Assembly (NCBI GenBank): GCA_902756345.1
Contig: CACVQR010000007.1
Coordinates: forward strand, 124,001-188,000
Length of the DNA: 64,000 nucleotides
Direction of reading: 5' to 3'
Source of the DNA: Fibrobacter succinogenes
GTDB taxonomy: Bacteria; Fibrobacterota; Fibrobacteria; Fibrobacterales; Fibrobacteraceae
The notes beneath the pieces are model-generated. The model was given only the letters and a program-made list of their open reading frames with translations, was not told the origin of the DNA and searched no databases. Positions 8,238-16,824 of this stretch are shown here, one piece after another. The first letter of the stretch is position 1. Every line of letters begins with the position of its first letter. The translations under genes and the position numbers were made by a program.

Positions 8238-8316
8238 CAATGTGAAATGTGTAATGTGTAATGTGAAATGTTTCGTCATGCATTTCTCATTTCACATTCC
8301 TCATCACTAATCACTG
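8238..8316. repeat. Heptamer-periodic intergenic repeat, family A, inverted
   Basis: GTGAAAT, GTGTAAT, GTGTAAT, GTGAAAT at 7-base steps, then after a short spacer the complementary words CATTTCTCATTTCACATT and CTAATCACT. It lies between gmk and the GT2 gene and can form a long hairpin. Confidence 0.8.
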
Positions 8317-8317
8317 T

Positions 8318-9229
8318 TTACTTCTTATCTTCAATGTAAAGCGGACGCTGCTTGACTTCGTCGTAAATGCGGCCGATGTATTCGCCCATAATGCCAATAG
8401 ACATCAGCTGTACGCCGCTAAAGAAAACGATGGCGGTCATGAGGGATGCCCAGCCGGGAACCGTCGTGGCAGGGCTCAGGAATTTTTCGAGAATCGACCA
8501 AATCAAAACGCCGAGGCCGACGATGGTCGCGAAGAGTCCTGCATAGAAACTGATCTTGAGCGGCGCAGAACTGAATCCGGTAATGCCGTCGAGAGCGAGA
8601 CGCACCATCTTTTTGAGCGGGTACTTGGAAGTGCCTGCGGTGCGTTCGGCGCGGTCGTACTTGACGCCAATCTTCTTGAATCCGACCCAGCAGACGAGCC
8701 CGCGCAAGAAGCGGCTACGCTCGGGCAAGTTCTTGAGCTGGTTCACGACGCAGCGGTCCATGAGGCGGAAGTCGCCCGTGTCAGGCGGAATGTCGATGCT
8801 CGTGAGTTTGCCGATCAGGCGGTAGAAGCAGAAGGCGGTAAAGCGCTTGAAAATGGTTTCGCCTTTGCGCTTGTTGCGTTGTGCGTAAACCACCTGGTAA
8901 CCTTCGCGCCACTTTTCGAGCATTTCGTGAATCAGGCTTGGCGGGTCCTGCAAGTCGCCGTCGATAATGACAACTGCATCGCCGGTAGAATGATCGAGGC
9001 CCGCGCTGAAAGCGGCCTGGTGACCGAAATTGCGGCTGAAGTTGATAATCTTGTTGTTCGGATTCTGGGGCAAAAGCGATTCTACGATTTCGCGGGTCTT
9101 GTCCTTGGAACCATCGTTTACAAAGATGAGTTCGTGCTCGATATCCTTGAGTTCTTCTTCGAGAACGCGGTAGGTTTCGGCGACGATTTCTTCTTCGTTA
9201 AAAACAGGAATGATTACAGATAACAGCAT
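8318..9229 (-). CDS. Family 2 glycosyltransferase, DPM/GtrB-like, membrane-anchored
   Basis: Likely transfers a sugar from a nucleotide donor to a polyprenyl phosphate at the cytoplasmic membrane face. The 303-residue protein has a GT-A domain (residues 1-220): SVIIPVFNEEE at the N-terminus, DGSKDKTREIV, the metal-binding region VIIDGDLQDPP (about 88-98), and the acceptor-region motif TGDFRLMDR. Two hydrophobic segments follow (KISFYAGLFATIVGLGVLIWSI, LMTAIVFFSGVQLMSIGIMG), as in GtrB and related polyprenyl-phosphate glycosyltransferases, and the typical GEYIGRIYDEVKQRPLY ending. It lies 7 bases downstream of the large membrane glycosyltransferase gene, so the two are probably co-transcribed; the product lipid-linked sugar may be the donor for that partner. 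Confidence 0.88.
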   Translation of the reverse strand: MLLSVIIPVFNEEEIVAETYRVLEEELKDIEHELIFVNDGSKDKTREIVESLLPQNPNNKIINFSRNFGHQAAFSAGLDHSTGDAVVIIDGDLQDPPSLIHEMLEKWREGYQVVYAQRNKRKGETIFKRFTAFCFYRLIGKLTSIDIPPDTGDFRLMDRCVVNQLKNLPERSRFLRGLVCWVGFKKIGVKYDRAERTAGTSKYPLKKMVRLALDGITGFSSAPLKISFYAGLFATIVGLGVLIWSILEKFLSPATTVPGWASLMTAIVFFSGVQLMSIGIMGEYIGRIYDEVKQRPLYIEDKK

Positions 9230-9236
9230 GATTTAC

Positions 9237-11798
9237 CTAGGGAATAAGCGCGGGGTTGATGATATCGACATGGTCGCAGTCCATGTCTTCGTAAGAGTTT
9301 GTCTTGATGATAAGTGTTTTCACGTTTTCGACGCTCACTTCGGCAACCTTTAAATTGCCGAGAGCGAATCGGCCGCTGTCGTGAATCACGTTTCCGTCGG
9401 CAATGATTTGCAGTTGGACGCCATCGCTGCAGAGCGATTCTTCGTCGAGGCCGTAACCCATCTTGAAAGTCTTGTACTTGCCTTCGATATTGAATACCGT
9501 TTCGGAAGAAGCGTGCGTACCAAAGCCGTCATTGTAGAGCTTGCCGCCGACCTTGAAAGTATTGCCTTCGAGCGAGGTGTTCTTGTGAAGCGTACCCCAG
9601 GCCTGCTTGTGACTTACGTAAGGCAATTCGGTCAGTTGCATGGCGCCTTCGGCATTGTTAAAGTAGAATTTCTGGATGTCGGCCATGAGTTTGCCGTTTT
9701 CGCGGTTCTGCACCACGAATTCCATCTGGTTGTAGCCAGACTTTAACTTGTCTTTAGCAATGCTTCCGCTAAAGCTTCCGTTAGAGTATGTGTTGTGCGC
9801 AATGGTGTCGCCATCGAAAAGAATGGTGTAGTCCCACTGGTTTGCAATGGCTGCGGTCTCGTTCAGGCTGAATCGGTAGAAGAGCGATTGTTCAGCGAGG
9901 GAATCTCCGGAGGCCGATTTCAACTCGAGGTCGCTTACGGCAATAATTTTTTGCGGGTTGAATTCCTTGCGTCCATTGAACTTCGCGATTTGCACCCAGT
10001 AGTTGTTGGTAATCAGAATGTTCTTGACGCCTTCCAAATCCATGTCGCGTTCAAACACGTCGCAGGTGGTGGCAATGCGATGTTCCACCGCCTTCTTGTG
10101 GTAAGTCTGGCTGTCCCAACAGTCGAGGCCGCGAATGTAATAGACCTCGCCTTGGTATTTGTCGATGAGTTTCTTGAGATCAAGGGTGCTCATTTGACGG
10201 GCGCGGTCGTAATGAATCGAAGAAATGCCGTAACCGATAAAATGCCAGGGACGGCCGTATATGAACATGCGTTCCTTTTTCGGCTGTTCCTTGAGCCAAC
10301 TCAGAATTTCGTATTCTTCGATGGTCAGGTGGTTGCGGTTGTACATGATGTTTTTGTTGAAGTCTTCTTTATAGTGGAAGGTCCAACCGGTAAAGATAAG
10401 GCCTGCAACGAGCGTAATCAGGGCGGCAGTCATGGCATTCTGCTTGGCGTCTTTGCCGCTCATGGAATCAATCAGCAGCTTTACCAAGTGGGTTACCGGG
10501 AGGGCGCCGACAAAAGCCATCGACGGCAGCATGACCAAGCTGTAGCGCTGGTTGATTTGGATGCTGAAATCGCCCGAGACGTTTTCGAGAATCACGTATG
10601 TCTGAATGTGGTACAAGAGCAAGAAGGCGAGAATTTCAAGGTAGAAGTATTCCTTCTTCTTGGCGCCCCAAATGGCGCGGACCACCAGGTAAATGGCACC
10701 GATGACGAACAGGTAATTAAAGTAAGTGAGGAACGGGTTTTCAAGTTCGCCGTTCTTGGTGAGCGGCTTGGTCATTTCGGTCCAGTTGCGGGCGAGGTCT
10801 TCTAGGAAGTGGCCGTGGGCCTCGAATTCTCCACCCTGGAAACCAAAGCCCTGGAAGTAGCTGATGGTCAAAAGTGCCGGGACCGAGAACAGAGAAAGCG
10901 TCACAAAAAAGGTGGAAGCCTTGGCGCTCTTGCTGTCCAAAAGTTTGGGCAGGGCGAACAGGATGAAGGCGAATAGGCAGAAGACGGTCTCTTGGCGGGT
11001 CTGCGCGAAGAATGCCAACGAAAGTGCGAGAAGCGCCCAGTGCTTGACGGTATTGCGGTCAAATGCCCACTTGAAAATCAATAGCGAAAGGGCGGAAAGG
11101 AAAATGTAGAGCGGTTCCACTGACATGGCGCGGAACTGGAAAAGCACCGTGGGCTGTAATGCTGTAAGGAGTGCGGCAAAGAAGGCGAGGAGCGGCATCC
11201 TTGTCCAGGCGACAATCGCGAGGAACATTAGAAGCACTGCAAGCGGGAGCATCAGGAGCTCCATGTGGAAAATCCAGTGCAGGTTGTTGCCCAGGAGCGG
11301 CATGCCGAGCAGGTAAAGGAAGGCGAGGCCCTTTGTCTTGAAACTATTCGACTTACCGACGCAATTCAGTTTGCCGTTATCGAAGTATCCCTGGTTGCAG
11401 GTGCCCGATTCCTGGTTGTAATACATGTTCTGGGCAACCGACATGAACACGCTTTCGTCGCTTTGCACGCGGTGGCGGGCCTCGATCTGGGTGCCGGCGA
11501 AAATCGTAATCGCGGCGGTAAAGGCGAGCATCAAAATGGAAATCTTCTTTTCAGGAAGAATGCCCTTGATCCATTCCTTGAAATCCTTATGCAGGAGCGC
11601 AAAAATGACAATGGCTGCAATCAGCTGAATAATAAATAGCGGGAGCGGCAGGTACAGGTCAAGATTCTTGATGGTATCTTTGTGCCCGATATTGGGACCC
11701 AGGTAAATCAGGAACGGAATTGCAATTGATACGACAAGGCCGATAATGGTTCCCGGATGGGCGAGATTCTTCAAAAGTCCAATAATGAAAGCTTTCAT
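9237..11798 (-). CDS. Polytopic membrane glycosyltransferase (GT39/ArnT-like) with C-terminal NPCBM-like domain
   Basis: The 853-residue protein begins with about 10-12 hydrophobic helices (residues 10-440) in the pattern of GT-C enzymes that use lipid-linked sugars, with an acidic luminal loop early on (ARHRVQSDESVFMSVAQNMYY, where the Asp/Glu pair is a candidate catalytic site). A soluble region follows. The last ~130 residues contain GGKLYNDGFGTHASSETVFNI and DGVQLQIIADGNVIHDSGRF, which resemble NPCBM domains that bind carbohydrate. ATG 11798 is used; an upstream in-frame start at 11828 would add residues encoded inside the intergenic hairpin. The GT2 gene follows 7 bases downstream. The acceptor (protein or envelope polysaccharide) cannot be told from sequence. 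Confidence 0.7.
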   Translation of the reverse strand: MKAFIIGLLKNLAHPGTIIGLVVSIAIPFLIYLGPNIGHKDTIKNLDLYLPLPLFIIQLIAAIVIFALLHKDFKEWIKGILPEKKISILMLAFTAAITIFAGTQIEARHRVQSDESVFMSVAQNMYYNQESGTCNQGYFDNGKLNCVGKSNSFKTKGLAFLYLLGMPLLGNNLHWIFHMELLMLPLAVLLMFLAIVAWTRMPLLAFFAALLTALQPTVLFQFRAMSVEPLYIFLSALSLLIFKWAFDRNTVKHWALLALSLAFFAQTRQETVFCLFAFILFALPKLLDSKSAKASTFFVTLSLFSVPALLTISYFQGFGFQGGEFEAHGHFLEDLARNWTEMTKPLTKNGELENPFLTYFNYLFVIGAIYLVVRAIWGAKKKEYFYLEILAFLLLYHIQTYVILENVSGDFSIQINQRYSLVMLPSMAFVGALPVTHLVKLLIDSMSGKDAKQNAMTAALITLVAGLIFTGWTFHYKEDFNKNIMYNRNHLTIEEYEILSWLKEQPKKERMFIYGRPWHFIGYGISSIHYDRARQMSTLDLKKLIDKYQGEVYYIRGLDCWDSQTYHKKAVEHRIATTCDVFERDMDLEGVKNILITNNYWVQIAKFNGRKEFNPQKIIAVSDLELKSASGDSLAEQSLFYRFSLNETAAIANQWDYTILFDGDTIAHNTYSNGSFSGSIAKDKLKSGYNQMEFVVQNRENGKLMADIQKFYFNNAEGAMQLTELPYVSHKQAWGTLHKNTSLEGNTFKVGGKLYNDGFGTHASSETVFNIEGKYKTFKMGYGLDEESLCSDGVQLQIIADGNVIHDSGRFALGNLKVAEVSVENVKTLIIKTNSYEDMDCDHVDIINPALIP

Positions 11799-11819
11799 TT
11801 TATAAATATAAATAATGAA

Positions 11820-11835
11820 GGCGCCCAAGGGCGCC
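11820..11835. terminator. Small GC-rich hairpin between two minus-strand genes
   Basis: GGCGCCC-AA-GGGCGCC is a perfect inverted repeat between the end of the polybasic-tail gene (11878) and the start of the membrane glycosyltransferase (11798). On the minus strand it is followed by TTCATTATTTATATTTATA, which is T-rich but not a clean T-run, so termination is plausible but weakly supported. Confidence 0.4.
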
Positions 11836-11877
11836 TAGTTCGTTTGGAATTAATCCGATTTCATTTTTGTGTGAGCA

Positions 11878-12933
11878 TTACTTCTTCTTTTTGCTCTTTT
11901 TGCTGGATTTCTTCGAAGATTTCTTGGAAGATTTCTTGGATTTCTTCGAAGACTTCTTGGAAGACTTCTTTTTTACAGCTGGCTTGGGTTCCGGTTCCGG
12001 AGCAGGTTCTGCGGCCGGTTCGGGTTCCGGTTCTGCAGCGCTCTCTGCTTCGGGTTCTGCGGCAGCTTCTTCTGTAGCAGGCTCTTCGGCCGGGGTTTCT
12101 TCTGCTACAGGTTCCGTAGATTCGCTGGCAGTGGTGTCTTCGGAAGGTGTTTCTTCGGAGGCGCCGTAGCCGTAATCTGTTTCAGAGGTCGTTGCCGTGG
12201 TGTCCGGTTCAGAAGAGTCGTAAGCTCCGCCGGAGTAGTCAAAACCGGAGGTTTCCTGCTGCGGTTCCGGTTCGTTGGATTCAGTGTTCTGGAAAGCGTC
12301 CATGCTGTAGGGGTTTTCGGATTTTTCTTCAGCCGGCTTCTTGTCGCCAGAAAGGTTGAAACCGTAAGAAAGCATAACGCCTACGCGGCCGGACGACGCC
12401 CTGACCTTGGTGTCCATGCTCTTGTAGGACTTGAGGAGAGAAGTGTAGTCGTAGTTGACTTCGAGGCCGATGTTGAACGGCAAAATGACACCGACACCAC
12501 CCTGGACGACAAAGTTGAGGGGGAGTTCCCACCAGTTGCCGTTGCTAGAAAGCGGAGCGAGTGTACCGGCGCGTGCGACAATGTACGGAGAAACGGCGTA
12601 CTTGTCCTTGATGGGATCGTACGAAATGGTTCCCCAGAGAGGAACGGTTGCCGGCGTTACGACGGTGCTGCCCTTTTGCTGGGCGCTCTTATAGCCCAAG
12701 CCACCACCGAATCGGATAGGAATGTTTTCGGGGGAGACGAGGATTTCGGAGCCAATCATAAATACAAGATCAGTTTCCCACTTGATGTCAGCCTTGTTGC
12801 CGCCCTTATCGTAAGCGAGGTTCACTTTTGTGGGGAAGAGAATTTCGGTGAGCGGACGAATCTCAAGAGCGTTTGCTGTTCCGATGAGGCCGGCCAAGGT
12901 AACTAAAGCTATTTTGTAAATATTTTTTATCAT
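11878..12933 (-). CDS. Exported protein with acidic linker and Lys/Ser-rich C-terminal tail
   Basis: Function unknown. The 351-residue protein has a signal peptide (KNIYKIALVTLAGLIGTANA). Residues ~20-200 look like an outer-membrane barrel or beta-rich domain (LPLNFVVQGGVGVILPFNIG, RVGVMLSYGFNL). Then comes a low-complexity acidic region of Glu/Ala/Pro (about 210-315) and a tail of alternating KK and SS to the end (about 315-351), resembling histone H1-like tails. ATG 12933 fits the signal peptide and is preceded by AAAGG; the earlier in-frame start at 12963 adds ten charged residues. A polybasic tail on an apparently exported protein could contact lipopolysaccharide, peptidoglycan or other anionic polymers, but that is inference. 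Confidence 0.65.
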   Translation of the reverse strand: MIKNIYKIALVTLAGLIGTANALEIRPLTEILFPTKVNLAYDKGGNKADIKWETDLVFMIGSEILVSPENIPIRFGGGLGYKSAQQKGSTVVTPATVPLWGTISYDPIKDKYAVSPYIVARAGTLAPLSSNGNWWELPLNFVVQGGVGVILPFNIGLEVNYDYTSLLKSYKSMDTKVRASSGRVGVMLSYGFNLSGDKKPAEEKSENPYSMDAFQNTESNEPEPQQETSGFDYSGGAYDSSEPDTTATTSETDYGYGASEETPSEDTTASESTEPVAEETPAEEPATEEAAAEPEAESAAEPEPEPAAEPAPEPEPKPAVKKKSSKKSSKKSKKSSKKSSKKSSKKSKKKK

Positions 12934-13068
12934 ATAAAGAGACCTTTGTTTTTCCTGTCCCAAAAATAGATATAAAACGGCCGTATATTATCACGGATTT
13001 GGTAAAACATTTTTCACTCATTTTCACTAATTATAAGGAGATTGTAAGGTGTTTTCTGTGGGTTTACC

Positions 13069-13096
13069 TTGAGAGATTGGCTAAAAAAAGTTAAAT
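13069..13096 (+). promoter_or_regulatory. Candidate sigma-70-type promoter of tkt
   Basis: TTGAGA (13069-13074), a 16-base gap and TTAAAT (13091-13096) lie 35 bases ahead of the GTG start of transketolase, with AGAGAGG as a ribosome-binding site in between (near 13116). Confidence 0.5.
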
Positions 13097-13130
13097 TTGG
13101 GGCGCTTAATTCTAAAGAGAGGTTAAAAAA

Positions 13131-15203
13131 GTGCAAGACGCGTTGGTTACAAAAGCGGCTGACAACATTCGAATCCTTTCCGCTGCCATGGTGCAGAAGG
13201 CAAAGTCCGGACATCCGGGTGGAGCCATGGGCGCTGCAGACGCCATTACGCTCCTGTATTCGGAATTTCTCCGTTTTGACCCCGAAAACCCCTACTGGGA
13301 AGCCCGCGACCGCTTCTTTATGGATCCCGGACACATGTCCGCGCTCCTGTACGGCGAACTGGCCATGCTCGGCAACCTCTCGATGGATGACCTCAAGAAT
13401 TTCCGCCAGCTCGGCTCCCGCACGCCGGGCCACCCCGAAGTCGATGTCGCCCTCGGCATCGAAAACTCCTCGGGTCCGCTCGGTATCGGTCATGCCGTAG
13501 CCCTCGGTAATGCGATTGCCGAACGCTTCATGGTCGAACGCTTTGGCGACATCTTGCAGCACAAGGTCGTATGCCTCGTGTCTGACGGTGGCCTTGAAGA
13601 AGAAATCGCTTACGGCGTGGGCCGTATTGCCGGTCACCTAAAGCTTTCGAACCTCATTTTCTTCTATGACGCGAACCAGGTGCAGCTCTCTTGCAAGGTT
13701 GAAGACGTGATGAGCCACGACTTGGCTGGTCAGTACGAAGCATGGGGCTTCCGCGTGATTGACGTGGCAGACGGTCACAACATTGCAGAACTCCGCAAGG
13801 CTTTCAAGGCCGCTTGGGCCGAAACTGAAAAGCCGACCATCATCATCGGTCACACCACCATGGCGAAGGGTGCCATCGCCGAAGACGGCAAGAGCTTCGA
13901 AGGTGCCGTTTCTACTCACGGTCAGCCGCTCAATGCAGCAGGCGCTTCTACCGACGCAACGGTGAAGAACCTCGGCGGTGATCCGGCCGATGCATTCAAG
14001 ATTTTTGACGACGTGAAGGCTGGCTTCGAAGCCCGTAAGGAAGAGCTCCGCAAGCAGGTTGCCGAATGGAAGAAGGCCAAGGCCGCTTGGGATGCCGCTA
14101 ATCCGGAAAAGGCCGCCACCCTCAAGGAATGGCTCTCGGGCAAGGCTCCGAAGATTGACCTTTCCAAGCTCGAACTCAAGGAAGGTGTCGCTACCCGCGT
14201 GACTTCCGGTACTGTGCTCGGCTACCTCGCCGAAAACGTGAAGAACTGCATCTGCAGCTCCGCTGACCTTTCCAACTCCGACAACACCCAGGCCTTCCTC
14301 AACAAGACCGGCATCTTCCGCGCAGGCGACTTCAAGGGCGCCTTCGTTCAGGTGGGCGTTGCCGAACTGACCATGGGCGCCATCTGCTGCGGTATCGCTT
14401 TGCACGGCGGCCTCTATCCGATTTGTGCCACGTTCTTCGTGTTCAGCGACTTCATGAAGCCGGCGATTCGTATGGCTGCCCTCATGAAGCTCCCGGTCAA
14501 GTTCATGTACACGCATGACAGCTTCCGCGTGGGCGAAGACGGCCCCACGCACCAGCCGATTGAACACGAAACCCAGATCCGTTTGCTCGAAGGCCTCAAG
14601 CGCGAAGACGGCAAGTCTGAAATGTTGGTGCTCCGCCCGGCCGACGCCTTCGAAACCGTGACCGCCTGGGAAATGGCTTTTGAAAACATCGATCGCCCGA
14701 CAGCGATTATCCTTACCCGCCAGAACGTGAAGACGCTCCCCGGTGACAAGCGCTACGAAGCTTCCAAGGCTTGCCGCAAGGGTGCCTACATCGTGAGCGA
14801 CAATTGCGGTTCCGCACGCCCGGACCTGACCTTCGTGTCTAACGGTTCCGACGTGCTCCTGACTCACGACGCCGCCGAAATCCTCCGTGGCGAAGGTCTC
14901 AAGGTTCGCGTGGTCTCCATGATCAGCCCGGCCCTCTTCATGGCTCAGGACAAGGCATACCGCGATTCCATCATCGTTCCTTGGACTCCGGTGTTCGCAA
15001 AGTCCAGCGGCCTTCCGCTTCTGTTCGCCCAGGTCGTGGGTGGCTTCGGCAAGGTCTCCGGTCTCGAACGCTTTGGCGCTTCCGCTCCGGCAGCAGTGCT
15101 CGAAAAGGAATTCGGTTACACTCCGGAAGCTGTTGTGGCTGCTGCGAAGGAATACCTCGCTGAATTCAAGGCAAACGTCGAGGAATTTAAGAAGAACAAT
15201 TAA
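13131..15203 (+). CDS. tkt: Transketolase
   Basis: Thiamin-diphosphate enzyme that moves two-carbon units between sugar phosphates in the non-oxidative pentose phosphate pathway. The 690-residue length is typical. Landmarks: KSGHPGGAMGAAD near the N-terminus, the phosphate/substrate motif GPLGIGHAVALGNAIAER, the ThDP/metal region SDGGLEEEIAYG with LSNLIFFYDANQVQL, the pyrimidine-binding domain with the catalytic-site stretch FRVGEDGPTHQPIEHE (about 465-480), and a C-terminal domain with GLPLLFAQVVGGFG. The start is GTG at 13131, backed by AGAGAGG about 10 bases upstream. It is followed by a family B repeat and nrdR. Confidence 0.95.
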   Translation: MQDALVTKAADNIRILSAAMVQKAKSGHPGGAMGAADAITLLYSEFLRFDPENPYWEARDRFFMDPGHMSALLYGELAMLGNLSMDDLKNFRQLGSRTPGHPEVDVALGIENSSGPLGIGHAVALGNAIAERFMVERFGDILQHKVVCLVSDGGLEEEIAYGVGRIAGHLKLSNLIFFYDANQVQLSCKVEDVMSHDLAGQYEAWGFRVIDVADGHNIAELRKAFKAAWAETEKPTIIIGHTTMAKGAIAEDGKSFEGAVSTHGQPLNAAGASTDATVKNLGGDPADAFKIFDDVKAGFEARKEELRKQVAEWKKAKAAWDAANPEKAATLKEWLSGKAPKIDLSKLELKEGVATRVTSGTVLGYLAENVKNCICSSADLSNSDNTQAFLNKTGIFRAGDFKGAFVQVGVAELTMGAICCGIALHGGLYPICATFFVFSDFMKPAIRMAALMKLPVKFMYTHDSFRVGEDGPTHQPIEHETQIRLLEGLKREDGKSEMLVLRPADAFETVTAWEMAFENIDRPTAIILTRQNVKTLPGDKRYEASKACRKGAYIVSDNCGSARPDLTFVSNGSDVLLTHDAAEILRGEGLKVRVVSMISPALFMAQDKAYRDSIIVPWTPVFAKSSGLPLLFAQVVGGFGKVSGLERFGASAPAAVLEKEFGYTPEAVVAAAKEYLAEFKANVEEFKKNN

Positions 15204-15280
15204 TAATTCGGATTTCGGAATTCTGAATTCGGAATTTAATTAGTTTTAACTCTGAAATCCGAATTCTGAAATCATAATTA
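15204..15280. repeat. Heptamer-periodic intergenic repeat, family B, inverted
   Basis: TTCGGAT, TTCGGAA, TTCTGAA, TTCGGAA at 7-base steps, a TTTAATTAG centre, then the complementary-type words TCTGAAA, TCCGAAT, TCTGAAA. It fills the gap between tkt and nrdR and ends in the same ATCATAATTAAA motif as the copy at 6535-6592. Confidence 0.8.
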
Positions 15281-15285
15281 AAGAG

Positions 15286-15729
15286 ATGATTTGCCCGTTC
15301 TGCAAGAAAGATAACGACAAGGTGGTGGACAGCCGCGTGAGCGGTTCGTCTATCCGTCGCCGTCGTGAATGCTGCGAATGCGGCAAGCGCTTTACCACTC
15401 GTGAATACATCGAACTTCAGCCGCTGACCGTAATCAAGCGCAGCGGCGAACATGAACCGTTCCAGCGCGAAAAGCTGCTGCGCGGTATCATGAACTCCTG
15501 CAAGAAACGTCCGGTTTCTGTTGCTGACATAGAACAGCTCGCGACCAACGTGGAAAACGCCTTGACCGTGACTGAAAACTTCGAAGTCAGCTATGAGCAG
15601 ATTGGCAACCTGGTGATGCAGGAACTCAAGAAACTCGATGCCGTCGCTTACGTGCGCTTTGCCTCGATTTACCGCGAATTCAAGGAAGTTGGCGAGTTCG
15701 TGGACCAAATCAAGAGCATGGACAAGTAG
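15286..15729 (+). CDS. nrdR: Transcriptional repressor NrdR
   Basis: Zinc-ribbon/ATP-cone regulator that represses ribonucleotide reductase genes when dATP is high. The 147-residue length is usual. The zinc ribbon is complete: MICPFC at residues 1-6 and CCECGKRF about 30 residues later, with the basic SSIRRRRECC in between. The ATP-cone follows (VIKRSGEHEPFQREKLLRGI, then CKKRPVS), ending with YVRFASIYREFKEVGEF. The start ATG 15286 follows AAAGAG, a weak ribosome-binding site provided by the tail of the family B repeat. No ribonucleotide reductase gene is in the window. Confidence 0.96.
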   Translation: MICPFCKKDNDKVVDSRVSGSSIRRRRECCECGKRFTTREYIELQPLTVIKRSGEHEPFQREKLLRGIMNSCKKRPVSVADIEQLATNVENALTVTENFEVSYEQIGNLVMQELKKLDAVAYVRFASIYREFKEVGEFVDQIKSMDK

Positions 15730-15760
15730 TCGGAAGTAGGAAGTAGACAGTAGGAAGAAT
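15729..15760. repeat. Heptamer-periodic intergenic repeat, family C, short
   Basis: CGGAAGT, AGGAAGT, AGACAGT, AGGAAGA at 7-base steps, starting at the stop codon of nrdR. It matches the complement of the copy inside priA. Confidence 0.7.
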
Positions 15761-15806
15761 GTCTTACTTAATGTCTGTTCTCGCTTGATGGGGAAGGATT
15801 AATAAA

Positions 15807-15858
15807 TAATGTGTAATGTGGAGTGTGAAATGAGAAATTCTACATTTCACATTTGTAA
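15807..15858. repeat. Heptamer-periodic intergenic repeat, family A, inverted
   Basis: AATAATG, TGTAATG, TGGAGTG, TGAAATG on the left; CTACATT, TCACATT on the right. It ends 15 bases before the methyltransferase start. Confidence 0.75.
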
Positions 15859-15873
15859 TCTGAAACCTTGTTT

Positions 15874-16824
15874 ATGAGTTTTGCCGAAAAATTAGATGTG
15901 GCTTTCAACAAGCGTTCTCCGTTGTTTGAAACGACGGAGGCTTTCCGCATTGTAAATGGAGCACCGGACGGTTTCCCCGGCATGACGCTCGACAAGTTCG
16001 GTGACCGTTACCAGATTCAATTTTTCGGTGATGAACTGCTCCGCGAAAAACATGCCGTCGTTGCCGCCGTCGCAGAAAAGTTCGCGCCGGTTTGCCTCGT
16101 TGTAAAGGAACGCCTTTCCCGTTCGGGCAAGTCGCTGGAGGATCCGCCGATGGAAGTGGCGGTGGGGTGCGCGGAAGATTCTGTAGGTGTAGTCCGCGAA
16201 GGTTCAGCGAAATTTCACATCGATTTGCTCGACACGGTGAATCCGGGGCTGTTCCTGGACATGCGTCACATTCGCCTGGAAATGGGCGAGCGCGCGGCCG
16301 ACCGCCGCATGCTGAATCTGTTCAGCTACACTTGCGCCTTCTCGGTGCACGGCCGCTTAGGTGGCGCCGAGATTTCGACGAACGCCGACATCAGCGCGAA
16401 GATTTTGGACAAGGGTCGCGAAAACTATGCGCTTAACGGGCTCGAACCCAAGCAGGGTGAATTCTTCAGGGGTAACGCCGTCGAGTACGTTCACTGGGCG
16501 CAAAAGAAAGGCCTCAAGTTTGATGCCATCGTTTTGGACCCGCCGAGTTTTGCCCGCTTCAAGGGCAAGAACTTCAATGTGCGTGAACACCTGATGCCGC
16601 TCGTGGCCGACTGCGCCACGCTCCTGAACAAGGGCGGCCTCTTTATGGTGAGCTCCAACTATAGCGAATTTAATTTGTCTAAATTCTCGCGCGATGCGCT
16701 CGCTGCGGTGGCGTCTGTTCACGCGAAAGCCAAAACACTTTGGAACAAGTCGCAGGACATTGACTTTGTGGGCTCTGGCCACACTAAAGACAGCTGCCTT
16801 GTGGCCACACTGATTGAAGTGTAA
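15874..16824 (+). CDS. Class I SAM-dependent methyltransferase, RlmI/RlmK-like
   Basis: Probably methylates a 23S rRNA base. The 316-residue protein has a short N-terminal region resembling the substrate-binding part of RlmI (TEAFRIVNGAPDGFPGMTLDKFGD), then a Rossmann fold: VNPGLFLDMRHIR, motif I LNLFSYTCAFSVHG, the acidic residue region STNADIS, and the motif IV DPPSFA followed by FNVREHLMPLV. The combination GLFLDMR...LNLFSYT...DPPSF is characteristic of the RlmI/RlmK group; the target position is not determined. ATG 15874 is preferred to the TTG six bases earlier. It ends base-to-base against the convergent UDG-like gene. Confidence 0.8.
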   Translation: MSFAEKLDVAFNKRSPLFETTEAFRIVNGAPDGFPGMTLDKFGDRYQIQFFGDELLREKHAVVAAVAEKFAPVCLVVKERLSRSGKSLEDPPMEVAVGCAEDSVGVVREGSAKFHIDLLDTVNPGLFLDMRHIRLEMGERAADRRMLNLFSYTCAFSVHGRLGGAEISTNADISAKILDKGRENYALNGLEPKQGEFFRGNAVEYVHWAQKKGLKFDAIVLDPPSFARFKGKNFNVREHLMPLVADCATLLNKGGLFMVSSNYSEFNLSKFSRDALAAVASVHAKAKTLWNKSQDIDFVGSGHTKDSCLVATLIEV

